This document shows positions 54,293-63,226 of a DNA stretch of 64,000 nucleotides, piece by piece; within the stretch, counting starts at the first letter, position 1, and each line of letters begins with the position of its first letter. Both the position numbers and the translations under genes were made by a program. Below the pieces are notes generated by a model, which ran no database searches, had not been told where the DNA came from, and saw nothing but the letters and a program-made list of their open reading frames with translations. The stretch is from Acinetobacter sp. ASP199 (GTDB lineage: Bacteria; Pseudomonadota; Gammaproteobacteria; Pseudomonadales; Moraxellaceae), in NCBI RefSeq assembly GCF_022700675.1, contig NZ_CP062182.1, positions 1,736,001-1,800,000 on the forward strand. Direction: 5' to 3'.

Positions 54293-56383
54293 TTATTTCA
54301 GCTGAATGTTCTTCAATTCCGCATCGAAATTCTGTACCAGATCTTTCACCGCAGGTTCTGCATGTAGAAGTTCTTCAGCACGTTTAAATGCACGCACCTT
54401 ACGTTCACGCTGCATGGTGTAAGGTATCAGTTCGTTGACATCTTCAAACTTCACCTTGAATTGTGTACCTGTCCACTGCTGTTTCAGTGCTTCTTCTAGC
54501 GTATGTTGCAACTGACCGAGTAACTGCTGGTAACGCTCCGGAATATGAAAAACTGATTCTCCATCAATCTGCCCGGTCATGATGCCGTACTGTGCCAGCT
54601 CCTGTACGGCCGGTGAAAGCTGGCTATTGCGGAACCAGAATTCCCATTTTTCTACAGTCCATTCACCCTGCATGTCCTGTACCGGAATTTGCAGAATATC
54701 CTGTGGCATCAGATTGCGGTCTGTTGAAATATCTGCATTTGCTGACTGGATATTTACAATTTCCGACGAAACTATAGGCGCTGCTTGGGATTCAACTGCG
54801 ATATTTTCAACAGTTTCTGGCTCAGGTGCTGCTGCAGACAAACTGAATTCAGGCTCATTCTGCTCTACAGGTGCAGTAGCATGATCTTCAGGAAGATATT
54901 CTTCTAAAAGGAAATCATCACTGCTGGCTTCATTGCTTGCTGTAGCCGGTTCTACAGGTAAATCATCAAAACCAAACAGGCCATCTTCCACACTTGGATC
55001 AAACATAATCTGATCCGTACCTGTTTCAACTGTAGTAGGTTCTGCTGCCTGTACTTCGACAGATGCATTATCTAAATTTGGCTCAGTCTCATCATCGAGA
55101 AAATCATCGGAAGATGGCTCAGACTGCGCAGAGTCTGGGCTATATTCAGGCTCATCCTCATAATTTTCATCTAATGGAAAATCTTCGACCACCGGTGATG
55201 CAACTGGAGCACTTTCCTGTTGGGGTACAACGTTTGGCTGTGCAACTACAGGTGCCACTTGTTGAACTTGTACAGTATTGGCTTGGATTTCATTTGGCTG
55301 CAATGGGCGGAACGCCAGCAAGCGCAGCACCGTCATTTCAAAGCCCTGCTCCTGCGTTACTGCCATTTGCAGATCAGCACGACCTTTACAGGCAATTTGA
55401 TAATACAGCTGCAGATCTTGTGCTGAAATCAGTCCTGAGAGCTGCATGATTTTCTGGTTAATTTCAGCACTATATTTCAGACTTAAATCTGGTAAATATT
55501 GTAAAAGTGCCAGTTCATGCAAGGTTGAAATCAGCTGATCCAGTACTAAGGAAACATCCAGTGCTTGTTGACGGAATTGAAGCAGAAGTTCACTGACTCG
55601 CGCTTTCTGGTTCTGATGAATTGCCAGAATCAGGTCATAGATAATGGTGCGGTCAATCAGCCCCAGCATCTCTTTCACGTCCTGATGCTGAATCGCCCCC
55701 TGACCATAGGCAATGGCCTGATCGGTCAGCGACAGTGCATCACGCAGTGAACCTTGAGCGGATTCGGCAATTTGCCAGATCGCATCCTGGTCAGCCTGAA
55801 TACTTTCTTTTTGTAAAATATGACCCAGGTGATCAGTAATTTCATCGACTGCTAATGGACGCAAAGTAAACTGTAAACAGCGCGAAATAACCGTAATCGG
55901 GAGTTTTTGCGGATCTGTGGTTGCAAACAAGAACTTCACATGTTCAGGTGGCTCTTCCAGCGTCTTTAACAAGGCATTGAAAGAATGGGTAGAGAGCATG
56001 TGTACTTCATCGATCAGATAGACCTTAAAGCGACCTTGAGTCGGTGCATACGGAACGTTATCTAACAGTTCACGTGTATCTTCAACTTTTGTGCGGGAAG
56101 CTGCATCAATCTCGATCAGGTCAATAAAACGGCCTTCATTTACGGCGGTACAGGTTGGACACACCTCACACGGCGTTGAAGTCACCCCTGTTTCACAGTT
56201 CAGGCATTTTGCAAGAATACGTGCAATCGTCGTTTTACCCACACCGCGCGTGCCCGTAAATAAATAGGCATGATGCAGACGACCGCGTTCGAGCGCACTG
56301 GTTAAAGCACGAGAAACGTGGTTTTGACCCACCAATTCATTGAAATTACGAGGACGATATTTTCGTGCAAGTACCTGATACAT
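54293..56383 (-). CDS. dnaX: DNA polymerase III subunits gamma/tau
   Basis: Clamp-loader ATPase of the replicative polymerase. The 696-residue product has Walker A GTRGVGKTT (about 44-52), a zinc-binding module with four cysteines (CLNCETGVTSTPCEVCPTC), the DEVH Walker B and SRC sensor regions, and the clamp-loader oligomerisation domain. A long acidic, low-complexity linker (about 385-550) leads to the tau C-terminal domain that binds the polymerase and DnaB. The usual recR/yaaB partner genes downstream are missing; the 3' neighbour is the convergent thioesterase. Confidence 0.95.
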   Translation of the reverse strand: MYQVLARKYRPRNFNELVGQNHVSRALTSALERGRLHHAYLFTGTRGVGKTTIARILAKCLNCETGVTSTPCEVCPTCTAVNEGRFIDLIEIDAASRTKVEDTRELLDNVPYAPTQGRFKVYLIDEVHMLSTHSFNALLKTLEEPPEHVKFLFATTDPQKLPITVISRCLQFTLRPLAVDEITDHLGHILQKESIQADQDAIWQIAESAQGSLRDALSLTDQAIAYGQGAIQHQDVKEMLGLIDRTIIYDLILAIHQNQKARVSELLLQFRQQALDVSLVLDQLISTLHELALLQYLPDLSLKYSAEINQKIMQLSGLISAQDLQLYYQIACKGRADLQMAVTQEQGFEMTVLRLLAFRPLQPNEIQANTVQVQQVAPVVAQPNVVPQQESAPVASPVVEDFPLDENYEDEPEYSPDSAQSEPSSDDFLDDETEPNLDNASVEVQAAEPTTVETGTDQIMFDPSVEDGLFGFDDLPVEPATASNEASSDDFLLEEYLPEDHATAPVEQNEPEFSLSAAAPEPETVENIAVESQAAPIVSSEIVNIQSANADISTDRNLMPQDILQIPVQDMQGEWTVEKWEFWFRNSQLSPAVQELAQYGIMTGQIDGESVFHIPERYQQLLGQLQHTLEEALKQQWTGTQFKVKFEDVNELIPYTMQRERKVRAFKRAEELLHAEPAVKDLVQNFDAELKNIQLK

Positions 56384-56458
56384 GTATGCTCCTTTTTACA
56401 GGTCTAAGCATACTGTTTTTTTGATAAATAGTGAAATAAATGCAGGAATTGAATAAAT

Positions 56459-56494
56459 AAAAATCCCTTTTTTATTCAGATAAAAAAAGGGATA
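56459..56494 (-). terminator. Terminator after NlpE-like gene
   Basis: ATCCCTTTTTTAT pairs with ATAAAAAAAGGGAT, and a T run follows on the minus strand. Confidence 0.8.
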
Positions 56495-56511
56495 TAAAAC
56501 AAAAACTTTTA

Positions 56512-56961
56512 TCAAGAATTTAGGCTTTCAGCTAAAATAAAATCACTTTGCATCTGATAGCGTTTGCCTGTTTGATCTTCACGAATTTCCAGTAAGCCCT
56601 TTTCCAGATCAACGAACAGTAAATTTCGTTTAGCCACATTGAGCAATTCAATCTTCTGGCGGCTATCATCCTGGAAACGGATTTTACCGCTAATCGTTTC
56701 AAGCTCGTTATGACCACTCAGGCTTTCACGTTCCAGCACAAAGGTTTCATTTTTATTCAGTCGAAGTTTTACTGCCATTCCCGGGCAATCTTCACAGCTG
56801 GATAAACATCCCATACACGGGGTTGTACCCTGATATTCACCCACCCAAGCCGTTTGCATCGCTTGGGCTTCAACCGCAGTTTGGGCTTTATCCTGTTTGG
56901 TTTCCTGACAGCCCCATAGTGCCGCCGTTGCCACCAGTGGAATCAAAACAACTTTCTTCAT
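56512..56961 (-). CDS. NlpE-like lipoprotein with four-cysteine motif
   Basis: A 149-residue lipoprotein with lipobox ALWGC (Cys18). The start at 56961 is taken because it opens a standard lipoprotein signal peptide. The mature part matches the N-terminal domain of NlpE/CutF: WVGEYQGTTPC, then a strand pattern with LNKNETFVLERE and a SGKIRF turn. NlpE normally has CxxC here. This protein has Cys49, 52, 56 and 59 (CMGCLSSCEDC), an expanded motif that could bind metal or sense redox state. It lacks the second NlpE domain. Function in envelope stress or copper handling is inferred. Confidence 0.82.
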   Translation of the reverse strand: MKKVVLIPLVATAALWGCQETKQDKAQTAVEAQAMQTAWVGEYQGTTPCMGCLSSCEDCPGMAVKLRLNKNETFVLERESLSGHNELETISGKIRFQDDSRQKIELLNVAKRNLLFVDLEKGLLEIREDQTGKRYQMQSDFILAESLNS

Positions 56962-57043
56962 GACTCTAGATTCAGCATGTTGATTATGCGGCAACATAGC
57001 ATAGTGAATACGTCAGGTAAATTGTATTCATTTATCCAGAATC

Positions 57044-58294
57044 TTAAAACCAGCCTTTACGTCCGGTCTGGATCTTATCAGCGCAGCGTAAAGCTTCCTG
57101 GGTTAAGCCCCACAGACGGTAATCGCCAGTAATAGAGGCTGTAGGGAAATTATGGGTATAGGCAAAACTCAGGTTACGTTCCGGATCACACCAGGCCCCA
57201 GAACCATTAAAACCGACATGGCCAAAGCCTTGTGTTGATTTTCCTAAAGTCAGGATACGGTGATAGCCCAGACGCCAATGCATCGGAAACGGCATAATCC
57301 GGTCACGATGGGTATATTGCACCGTGCTTAAACGTGTAAAAGTCTGTTGGGAAATAAGGTCTTGTCCTTGCCATTGGCCTTGTTGTGCCAGCATGGCATA
57401 GACTTTTGCCAGACTCTGAGCAGTAAATACTCCGGTTGCTGCAGGAATAATGGCTTTAAGCCCTTCATCACTAAAGAAATTTAGATGCTTCATGCCTTTA
57501 GGAATCATAGCATCCTGAAAATCCTGCGGATTCTGACCACTCAGCTCTAAGGCGCGTTCCATCAGGTTGGGTTTTCTTGGTTGATGGGTTTGTTCTGCGC
57601 GTGGCCGAGCCTGTTCTTTTTTCCTATGAATCGGACGAGCAACGCGTGGCAGTTCATGCTCGGGCACACCAAAGTAAGCACCATCTAGCTGTAATGGTTG
57701 CACCAGATATTGATCCATCAACTCGGCAAGTGTTTTGCCAGTCGCTTTTTCTAGTAATCCACCGACTTGCCAGCCAAAAGTGAGTGGCTGATAGGCTGCA
57801 TCTGTTCCTAAAGCAAAACGTGGTCTGGCTGCGGCAATACGTTGCAGTAGATGCGGCCAGTCCGCCATTTCCCGGGCATCCTCGATGATATTGCGAATAT
57901 CATATAAACCACTTTGATGGCTTAGCATATGTGCCAGCGTGATCTGGTCTTTGTCTTGCTGGGCAAACTCTGGCCAGTATTCTGCTACTGGTGTGTCATA
58001 GCTGATCAGCCCATGACTGACCAGGATATGTGCCAAAGTTGCTAAAATACCCTTGCCAGTGGAATAGCACACTGACAGTGTATCCGGTTGCCACAACTCC
58101 TGTTCAGATTTCTTGCCGGTATAAATATCCAGGACTTTTTCACCCTGATGATATACCACCAGTGCAGCACCGCCCTGTCCTACACGCGCATCCTGAAAAC
58201 GACTAAACTGCACGGCTAGATCCTGAAAGCGAGGATCAACATGACCTTGATAGTTATCGGTACTGGCGGAGAAATATTGTTTAATCGGTTTCAT
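57044..58294 (-). CDS. Class C beta-lactamase-fold serine hydrolase (EstB-like)
   Basis: A 416-residue penicillin-binding-protein-like hydrolase. Motifs are the SxxK nucleophile (Ser78-T-G-Lys81 in CYSTGKGI), a Tyr-containing YQPLTFGW in the place of YxN, and the C-terminal GHVGFNGSGAW replacing KTG. This pattern fits family VIII esterases such as EstB better than true beta-lactamases. There is no signal peptide, also in favour of a cytosolic esterase. No resistance role is implied. Confidence 0.87.
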   Translation of the reverse strand: MKPIKQYFSASTDNYQGHVDPRFQDLAVQFSRFQDARVGQGGAALVVYHQGEKVLDIYTGKKSEQELWQPDTLSVCYSTGKGILATLAHILVSHGLISYDTPVAEYWPEFAQQDKDQITLAHMLSHQSGLYDIRNIIEDAREMADWPHLLQRIAAARPRFALGTDAAYQPLTFGWQVGGLLEKATGKTLAELMDQYLVQPLQLDGAYFGVPEHELPRVARPIHRKKEQARPRAEQTHQPRKPNLMERALELSGQNPQDFQDAMIPKGMKHLNFFSDEGLKAIIPAATGVFTAQSLAKVYAMLAQQGQWQGQDLISQQTFTRLSTVQYTHRDRIMPFPMHWRLGYHRILTLGKSTQGFGHVGFNGSGAWCDPERNLSFAYTHNFPTASITGDYRLWGLTQEALRCADKIQTGRKGWF

Positions 58295-58350
58295 GCGTCC
58301 TTCCTTGATACATGTTTCAACTGAAATCTAATGTTTAGCACAGGCTGAAA

Positions 58351-58382
58351 TAAAAAAGCCTAAATCAGGTTTAGGCTTTTTA
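58351..58382 (-). terminator. Terminator after MaoC dehydratase gene
   Basis: The stem AAAGCCTAAA/TTTAGGCTTT with a 5-base loop has T runs on both sides. On the minus strand it lies just after the dehydratase stop. Confidence 0.88.
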
Positions 58383-58387
58383 GATCA

Positions 58388-59242
58388 TTACAAGGCTTTG
58401 ATACTACCTGAAACATGTGGTTTCTGGCTTTTCGCATTGCGGATCAGGAACTCAGTATCATTGCCAGATGTTGCAGTGACGAACTGAACCTTGGATGGCA
58501 AATACATTGGCAGTTTAAACGACACATCCGCTTCATAGGTATCTGGCAAGTTCAAACTCGCTAACGCTCTTGCCTTACTCCACATACCATGCGCAATCGC
58601 CTGTTTAAAACCAAAGGCTTTCGCTGTTAGCGCATGAATATGGATCAGGTTAAAATCACCTGAAGACATGGCATAGCGACGACCGGTATTTTCAGAAATA
58701 TCCCATTCTGCATTAACTTCATAATTCGGTGTCTTGCTTTCTGCAGTTTTTGCAGATGCCTTTGCATCGGTTTTTTGACGTGATAAATAGGTGGTTAATG
58801 CCTCAACAACCACATCATTACCGACTTTCACCGTAGTAATGAAATCGAACTGTACGCCTTTGTCATGTGGCTGCAATTCACCAAACTTGCAAGATAAAGT
58901 CAGCTGTTCATTGACACCCACTTTACGGTATTGCTTAACCTGGTTCCGGATATGCACCAGACCTAAAATCGGAAATGGGAAAGCTTCTGAGGTCATCATG
59001 TGCATTTGCAGGCTTTGTGACAGTACCGCCAGATAGATCGCCGGAATATATCCATTGTTCTTAAAGCCACATACGGCGTTATAAGCTTTTAAATGCTTCT
59101 GATCAACCTTGAATGAATCCACCACGTATTCAACTTGCGGCAGAACTTTTTCACCCTTTGGCTTTTTCACAATCAGGCCCTGAATGATTTTTGGATAAGC
59201 AAGATACGGCTTTGGAAGTTGACTAAAATGGCGAGTATGCAT
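58388..59242 (-). CDS. MaoC-like 3-hydroxyacyl-thioester dehydratase (HtdX-like)
   Basis: A 284-residue double hot-dog protein. The C-terminal half has the hydratase 2 signature SGDFNLIHIHALTAKAFGF with catalytic Asp and His, followed by AIAHGMWSKARALASL. The N-terminal half is a degenerate hot-dog. The reaction should be (R)-specific dehydration or hydration between 3-hydroxyacyl and enoyl thioesters. It follows the FabG4-like gene on the same strand (235 bases apart, with a palindromic repeat between), and a thiolase is divergent. The same three genes in the same orientation form mycobacterial htdX-fabG4-fadA2. Confidence 0.87.
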   Translation of the reverse strand: MHTRHFSQLPKPYLAYPKIIQGLIVKKPKGEKVLPQVEYVVDSFKVDQKHLKAYNAVCGFKNNGYIPAIYLAVLSQSLQMHMMTSEAFPFPILGLVHIRNQVKQYRKVGVNEQLTLSCKFGELQPHDKGVQFDFITTVKVGNDVVVEALTTYLSRQKTDAKASAKTAESKTPNYEVNAEWDISENTGRRYAMSSGDFNLIHIHALTAKAFGFKQAIAHGMWSKARALASLNLPDTYEADVSFKLPMYLPSKVQFVTATSGNDTEFLIRNAKSQKPHVSGSIKAL

Positions 59243-59280
59243 ACTGAACCTTTGGAATATTTTTATTTCAATTTAGATTG

Positions 59281-59424
59281 AAAGCCCCTTCTCCCTCTGG
59301 GAGAAGGCTGGGATGAGGGTAATATCTCATCCTACCTTCTATTTAATTTATTTAACCTCTCCCTAACCCTCTCTTGCGCTAAACCTTCAAGCAATGCTTA
59401 AAGTTAGCTCAGGAGAGGGAATTC
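59281..59424. repeat. Palindromic intergenic repeat between fabG4-like and MaoC genes
   Basis: Two hairpins: CCTTCTCCC/GGGAGAAGG near 59288-59306, and a larger one with CCCTCTC (59367-59373) and GAGAGGG (59413-59419) arms enclosing nested pairs (GCTAA/TTAGC, AAGCA/GCTT). The TTGCG...CTCAGG framework is shared with the repeats at 13.6, 11.8 and 35.7 kb. Confidence 0.6.
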
Positions 59425-59477
59425 TTGATCTACTCTACGGGTTAATATACAGAGAGAAAAGAACTTTTCAGGAAGAA

Positions 59478-60869
59478 TTACGCCCCTAGCAGGCTCTGAC
59501 CACATACACGAACTACGTTGCCATTTAAACCTGTAGAAGCTGTTGAAGCAAACATCGCAATCGTTTCAGCCACATCGACTGGTAAGCCACCTTGGCTCAT
59601 TGAATTCATACGGCGGCCAGCTTCACGAATTGCGAATGGAATCGCCGCAGTCATTTGAGTTTCAATAAAGCCTGGAGCAACGGCGTTAATGGTAATACCG
59701 TCGTTTAAAGTTGGGGCTGTATATTTCACAATACCCACTACACCCGCTTTAGATGCTGCATAGTTAGTCTGACCCAGGTTACCCGCAATACCAGAGATTG
59801 AAGATACACAGATAATACGGCCATTCGCGTTCAGACCATCATGAGACAAGAGATAGTCATTTACACGTTCGATCGCAGACAGGTTGATATTGATCACCAG
59901 ATCCCACAACTCAGGCTTCATGTTCGCCAAAGTCTTGTCACGGGTAATACCAGCATTGTGCACAATGATATCCAGACCACCCTGTGCAGCTGCTGCAGTT
60001 TTGATTTTCTCACCTGCATCTGCAGCAGTAATATCAATCGCCAAGGTAGAACCACCGATCTCAGCTGCTACACGGTCAAGATCCGCTTGCTGTTGCGGAA
60101 CATCCAGACAAATCACATGCGCGCCATCACGTGCCAGTACATGGGCAATGGCTTCACCAATACCACGGCTAGCCCCTGTGACTACAGCTGTCTTACCTGC
60201 TAGAGGTTTAGTCCAGTCCACATCTTGAGTCGCTGCTTGAGATACGCGAATCACCTGACCAGATACATAAGCAGAACGTGGAGAAATCGCAAAGCGTAGT
60301 GCGGATTCGAGATTAGCCTCAGCACCATTGTCCACATAGATCAGATTCGCTGCGATACCTTTCTTGAATTCTTTACCAACTGATTTTACAAAACCTTCAA
60401 GCGCACGTTGTGCAATCGCCTGCTTCACTGAAGTTGCTGATTCAGGTGTTGTCCCTACAATCACAACACGACCAGATGCCTGAATTTGACGCGCGATTGG
60501 ATTAAAGAAGTCATATAAGGCTTTTAAGTCGTCCGCATTCTGAATACCGGATGCATCAAATATTGCCACTTTAAATTTTGATTCTTTGTCGCCCTGGTTA
60601 AACGCACCCAGATTCAGGCCGACTTGTGCAGCAGCCTGTTGCAGTTCAGCATTATTTCCTGCATAGCTATTGGCATGAATATTTGCCAAAACTTGTGCAA
60701 TTGATCCAGTCAACGTACTGCCAGGTGCAGCACCCACTAAAACAGCACCTTTGACTACAGGAGTTGCAGCGTCATAGCGCTCAAGAAAAGTTGGGGATGG
60801 AAGACCCAGGTTTTTGATGACAAATTTACCAATAGGAGATTTTGCAAATGCTTGGTACTGGTCAGTCAT
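59478..60869 (-). CDS. 3-oxoacyl-thioester reductase, high-molecular-weight FabG type (FabG4-like)
   Basis: A 463-residue SDR protein about twice the size of FabG. Residues 1-205 form an N-terminal flavodoxin-like or degenerate Rossmann domain. The catalytic SDR domain begins at TGASRGIG (about 216-223) and has NAG, SSISG, the catalytic YAASK and a C-terminal VVRVCGQSLLGA. The equivalent mycobacterial enzyme FabG4 reduces 3-oxoacyl-CoA with NADH. Divergent to the thiolase and upstream of the dehydratase, it would form a reduce-dehydrate-condense or the reverse oxidation module. Confidence 0.9.
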   Translation of the reverse strand: MTDQYQAFAKSPIGKFVIKNLGLPSPTFLERYDAATPVVKGAVLVGAAPGSTLTGSIAQVLANIHANSYAGNNAELQQAAAQVGLNLGAFNQGDKESKFKVAIFDASGIQNADDLKALYDFFNPIARQIQASGRVVIVGTTPESATSVKQAIAQRALEGFVKSVGKEFKKGIAANLIYVDNGAEANLESALRFAISPRSAYVSGQVIRVSQAATQDVDWTKPLAGKTAVVTGASRGIGEAIAHVLARDGAHVICLDVPQQQADLDRVAAEIGGSTLAIDITAADAGEKIKTAAAAQGGLDIIVHNAGITRDKTLANMKPELWDLVININLSAIERVNDYLLSHDGLNANGRIICVSSISGIAGNLGQTNYAASKAGVVGIVKYTAPTLNDGITINAVAPGFIETQMTAAIPFAIREAGRRMNSMSQGGLPVDVAETIAMFASTASTGLNGNVVRVCGQSLLGA

Positions 60870-61109
60870 GATTATTATCTCTCATACAAATTAGTTTTTG
60901 ATCGATCTAAAGTTATCTTTTAACTTCAATATGCTGTCAGATACTTATAATTCAATAGATCCATCAGAATCTGGTCAATAATACTTGAGATAATAAGCAG
61001 ATGACTTGACCTAAGCGCACTCTGTAATGTCATTCTAGTCAATTCAGCCTATAGCCTTCTATGCTAATGTAGCGACCAAGATAATGATCAATTTGCCTGG
61101 TAAAGCCTT

Positions 61110-62624
61110 ATGAGCAAAACAACTCAAGAAAATCCAGCAGTCGAGAATCCTGTAGCTGAAAGCGTGTCAAAACCATCAACAGCACGCAAGCGCACCAGCA
61201 AAACGACCAGCGCAACGTCTACAGAAAAAACTCCGACGAAAACCACGCGCACCCGTGCTGCGTCTAATCGTGCGGAAAGAACGACTTCAAGCAATAAAAC
61301 CTCAACACCAAAAACACAGATTTCTGTTCAACAGGACCAAGACATGAGCCAAAACACTGTTCGCCGCGTTGCTATTATCGGTGGTAACCGCATTCCATTT
61401 GCACGTTCTAATGGTGCTTACTTTACGGCATCCAATACTGATATGTTCACCGCAGCCCTGAATGGCCTGATTGAACGCTTTAACCTGCAAGGTCAACGTT
61501 TGGGTGAAGTGGTTGCTGGTGCAGTATTGAAACACAGCCGCGACTTTAACATGACCCGTGAATGTGTACTGAACACTGCCCTAGCACCTGAAACTCCGGC
61601 TTATGATATTCAGCAAGCCTGTGGTACTGGTCTGCAAGCTGCATTCCTGGTTGCCAATAAAATTGCACTCGGTCAAATCGAAGTCGGCGTTGCTGGTGGT
61701 GTAGATACTACTTCTGATGCACCAATCGCATTTGGTGATGGCTTACGTAAAGCTTTACTTGAACTAAATATTGCAAAAACTGCAAAAGACCGTCTGAAAG
61801 CCTTAACTAAAATCAATGTTAAAGACCTGATGGATGCACCGAAAAATGGTGAACCACGTACTGGTCTGTCTATGGGTGATCATCAGGCGATCACGACACT
61901 GGAATGGGGCATTTCTCGTGAAGCCCAGGACGAACTGGCTGCATCTTCACACCAGAAAATGGCTGCTGCTTATGAAGAAGGTTTCTTTGATGACCTGATC
62001 ACACCATTCCTAGGTTTAGAGCGTGACAATAACCTGCGACCGGATTCATCAGTTGAAAAACTGGCTAAATTAAAACCCGCTTTCGGTAAAGGCGATGCGC
62101 GTACCATGACGGCGGGTAACTCTACTCCGCTGACAGATGGTGCATCTTGTGTACTGTTAGCATCTGAAGAATGGGCAAAAGCAAATGGTCATGAAGTACT
62201 TGCATACTTAACTTTCCAGGAAACTGCTGCAGTTGATTTCGTTGAGAAGAAAGAAGGTTTATTGATGGCACCTGCGTATGCCGTTCCACGCATGCTGGAG
62301 CGTGCTGGTCTGAAACTTCAAGATTTTGATTACTATGAAATCCATGAAGCATTTGCATCGCAAGTACTTTCAACCTTGAAAGCATGGGAAGATCCGAAAT
62401 TCTGTAAAGAGCGTTTAGGTCTGGATGCACCATTAGGTTCAATCGACCGTGCCAAACTGAATGTAAAAGGTTCTTCACTAGCAGCAGGTCACCCATTTGC
62501 TGCAACAGGTGGTCGTATCATCGCGACTGCTGCGAAATTATTAAACCAGAAAGGTTCAGGTCGTGTACTGGTATCGATTTGTGCGGCTGGCGGTCAAGGC
62601 GTGACTGCAATCATTGAAAAATAA
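61110..62624 (+). CDS. Acetyl-CoA C-acetyltransferase (thiolase, FadA2-like)
   Basis: A thiolase that condenses or cleaves acyl-CoA. Core motifs are the nucleophile Cys in QQACGTGLQAA, GNSTPLTDGASC, HEAFASQVLS with the catalytic His, GHPFAATGGR, and the C-terminal CAAGGQGVTAI. As given, the protein is 504 residues with a ~78-residue N-terminal extension of Thr, Lys, Ser and Arg. A start at 61344 (MSQNTVRR) would give a standard 426-residue thiolase and has AGGA 7 bases upstream, whereas the 61110 ATG has no clear ribosome-binding site. The extension is in the same frame and free of stops, so both starts may be used. Confidence 0.9.
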   Translation: MSKTTQENPAVENPVAESVSKPSTARKRTSKTTSATSTEKTPTKTTRTRAASNRAERTTSSNKTSTPKTQISVQQDQDMSQNTVRRVAIIGGNRIPFARSNGAYFTASNTDMFTAALNGLIERFNLQGQRLGEVVAGAVLKHSRDFNMTRECVLNTALAPETPAYDIQQACGTGLQAAFLVANKIALGQIEVGVAGGVDTTSDAPIAFGDGLRKALLELNIAKTAKDRLKALTKINVKDLMDAPKNGEPRTGLSMGDHQAITTLEWGISREAQDELAASSHQKMAAAYEEGFFDDLITPFLGLERDNNLRPDSSVEKLAKLKPAFGKGDARTMTAGNSTPLTDGASCVLLASEEWAKANGHEVLAYLTFQETAAVDFVEKKEGLLMAPAYAVPRMLERAGLKLQDFDYYEIHEAFASQVLSTLKAWEDPKFCKERLGLDAPLGSIDRAKLNVKGSSLAAGHPFAATGGRIIATAAKLLNQKGSGRVLVSICAAGGQGVTAIIEK

Positions 62625-62638
62625 TATTTACATCGAAT

Positions 62639-62670
62639 TAAAAAAGCACCTCAAGTGAGGTGCTTTTTTA
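62639..62670 (+). terminator. Terminator after thiolase
   Basis: The stem AAAGCACCTCA/TGAGGTGCTTT is followed by a T run. It may also serve aceI on the minus strand. Confidence 0.92.
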
Positions 62671-62696
62671 TTGATCATACAGTGCTTTAACACAAA

Positions 62697-63128
62697 TCAA
62701 CTTTTAGCATATTCAGGACGAATTCCCATTTTTATTTCGATCTGGTCATAGCACCACTGGAAAATAAAGGTATAGACCAAAATACATAGCGTCAAACTCA
62801 AATCTGTCAAAATTGCCTGCCATAAACTCATTTCTAAAGCATAGGCCACCATCGGAATAGTCGCTAGCATCAAGCCACCTTCAAAACCGATAGCATGCGC
62901 AATACGCACTTTAACAGTTCTTTTTAGCTGACGTTTCGCCTCGATCTTTTCAAAATAATGGTTAAACAGCATATTCCAGACGACGGAAGTGACTGCCATG
63001 GCCACACCTAAAGTTCCAGTCACTTCCATCGGCAGCTGAAAGATATAACTCAAGGCAATGGCAATAATGATTAACAGAATGACCTCATAGCTCAATGCAT
63101 GCACAATCCTTCTGCTTGAAATTAACAT
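62697..63128 (-). CDS. aceI: PACE-family multidrug efflux protein AceI
   Basis: A 143-residue inner-membrane transporter of the proteobacterial antimicrobial compound efflux family, whose Acinetobacter prototype exports chlorhexidine and short-chain diamines with proton exchange. It has four helices in two tandem repeats. The repeat motifs are RRIVHALSYE (with the essential membrane Glu15), WNMLFNHYFE, RIAHAIGFEGG and YTFIFQWCYD. The match to AceI is close along the whole length. It is divergent to a LysR regulator, the known aceI-aceR arrangement. Confidence 0.92.
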   Translation of the reverse strand: MLISSRRIVHALSYEVILLIIIAIALSYIFQLPMEVTGTLGVAMAVTSVVWNMLFNHYFEKIEAKRQLKRTVKVRIAHAIGFEGGLMLATIPMVAYALEMSLWQAILTDLSLTLCILVYTFIFQWCYDQIEIKMGIRPEYAKS

Positions 63129-63226
63129 TTCTGCTTACTCAAATAACTTAACAATATTGCTTAGTTTATTTTCAATTATTTGATTATTCGAGTTAGAATC
63201 TTTCAAAAATATTGATAGATAAGAAT
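63129..63226. promoter_or_regulatory. aceI/aceR divergent control region
   Basis: A 98-base AT-rich spacer. LysR regulators normally bind such spacers to activate the divergent gene. I cannot point to one operator with confidence. Confidence 0.5.

Noticed and set aside
57044..58294. Beta-lactamase resistance gene
   Set aside because: SxxK is present, but no signal peptide and no KTG motif; the pattern fits family VIII esterases.
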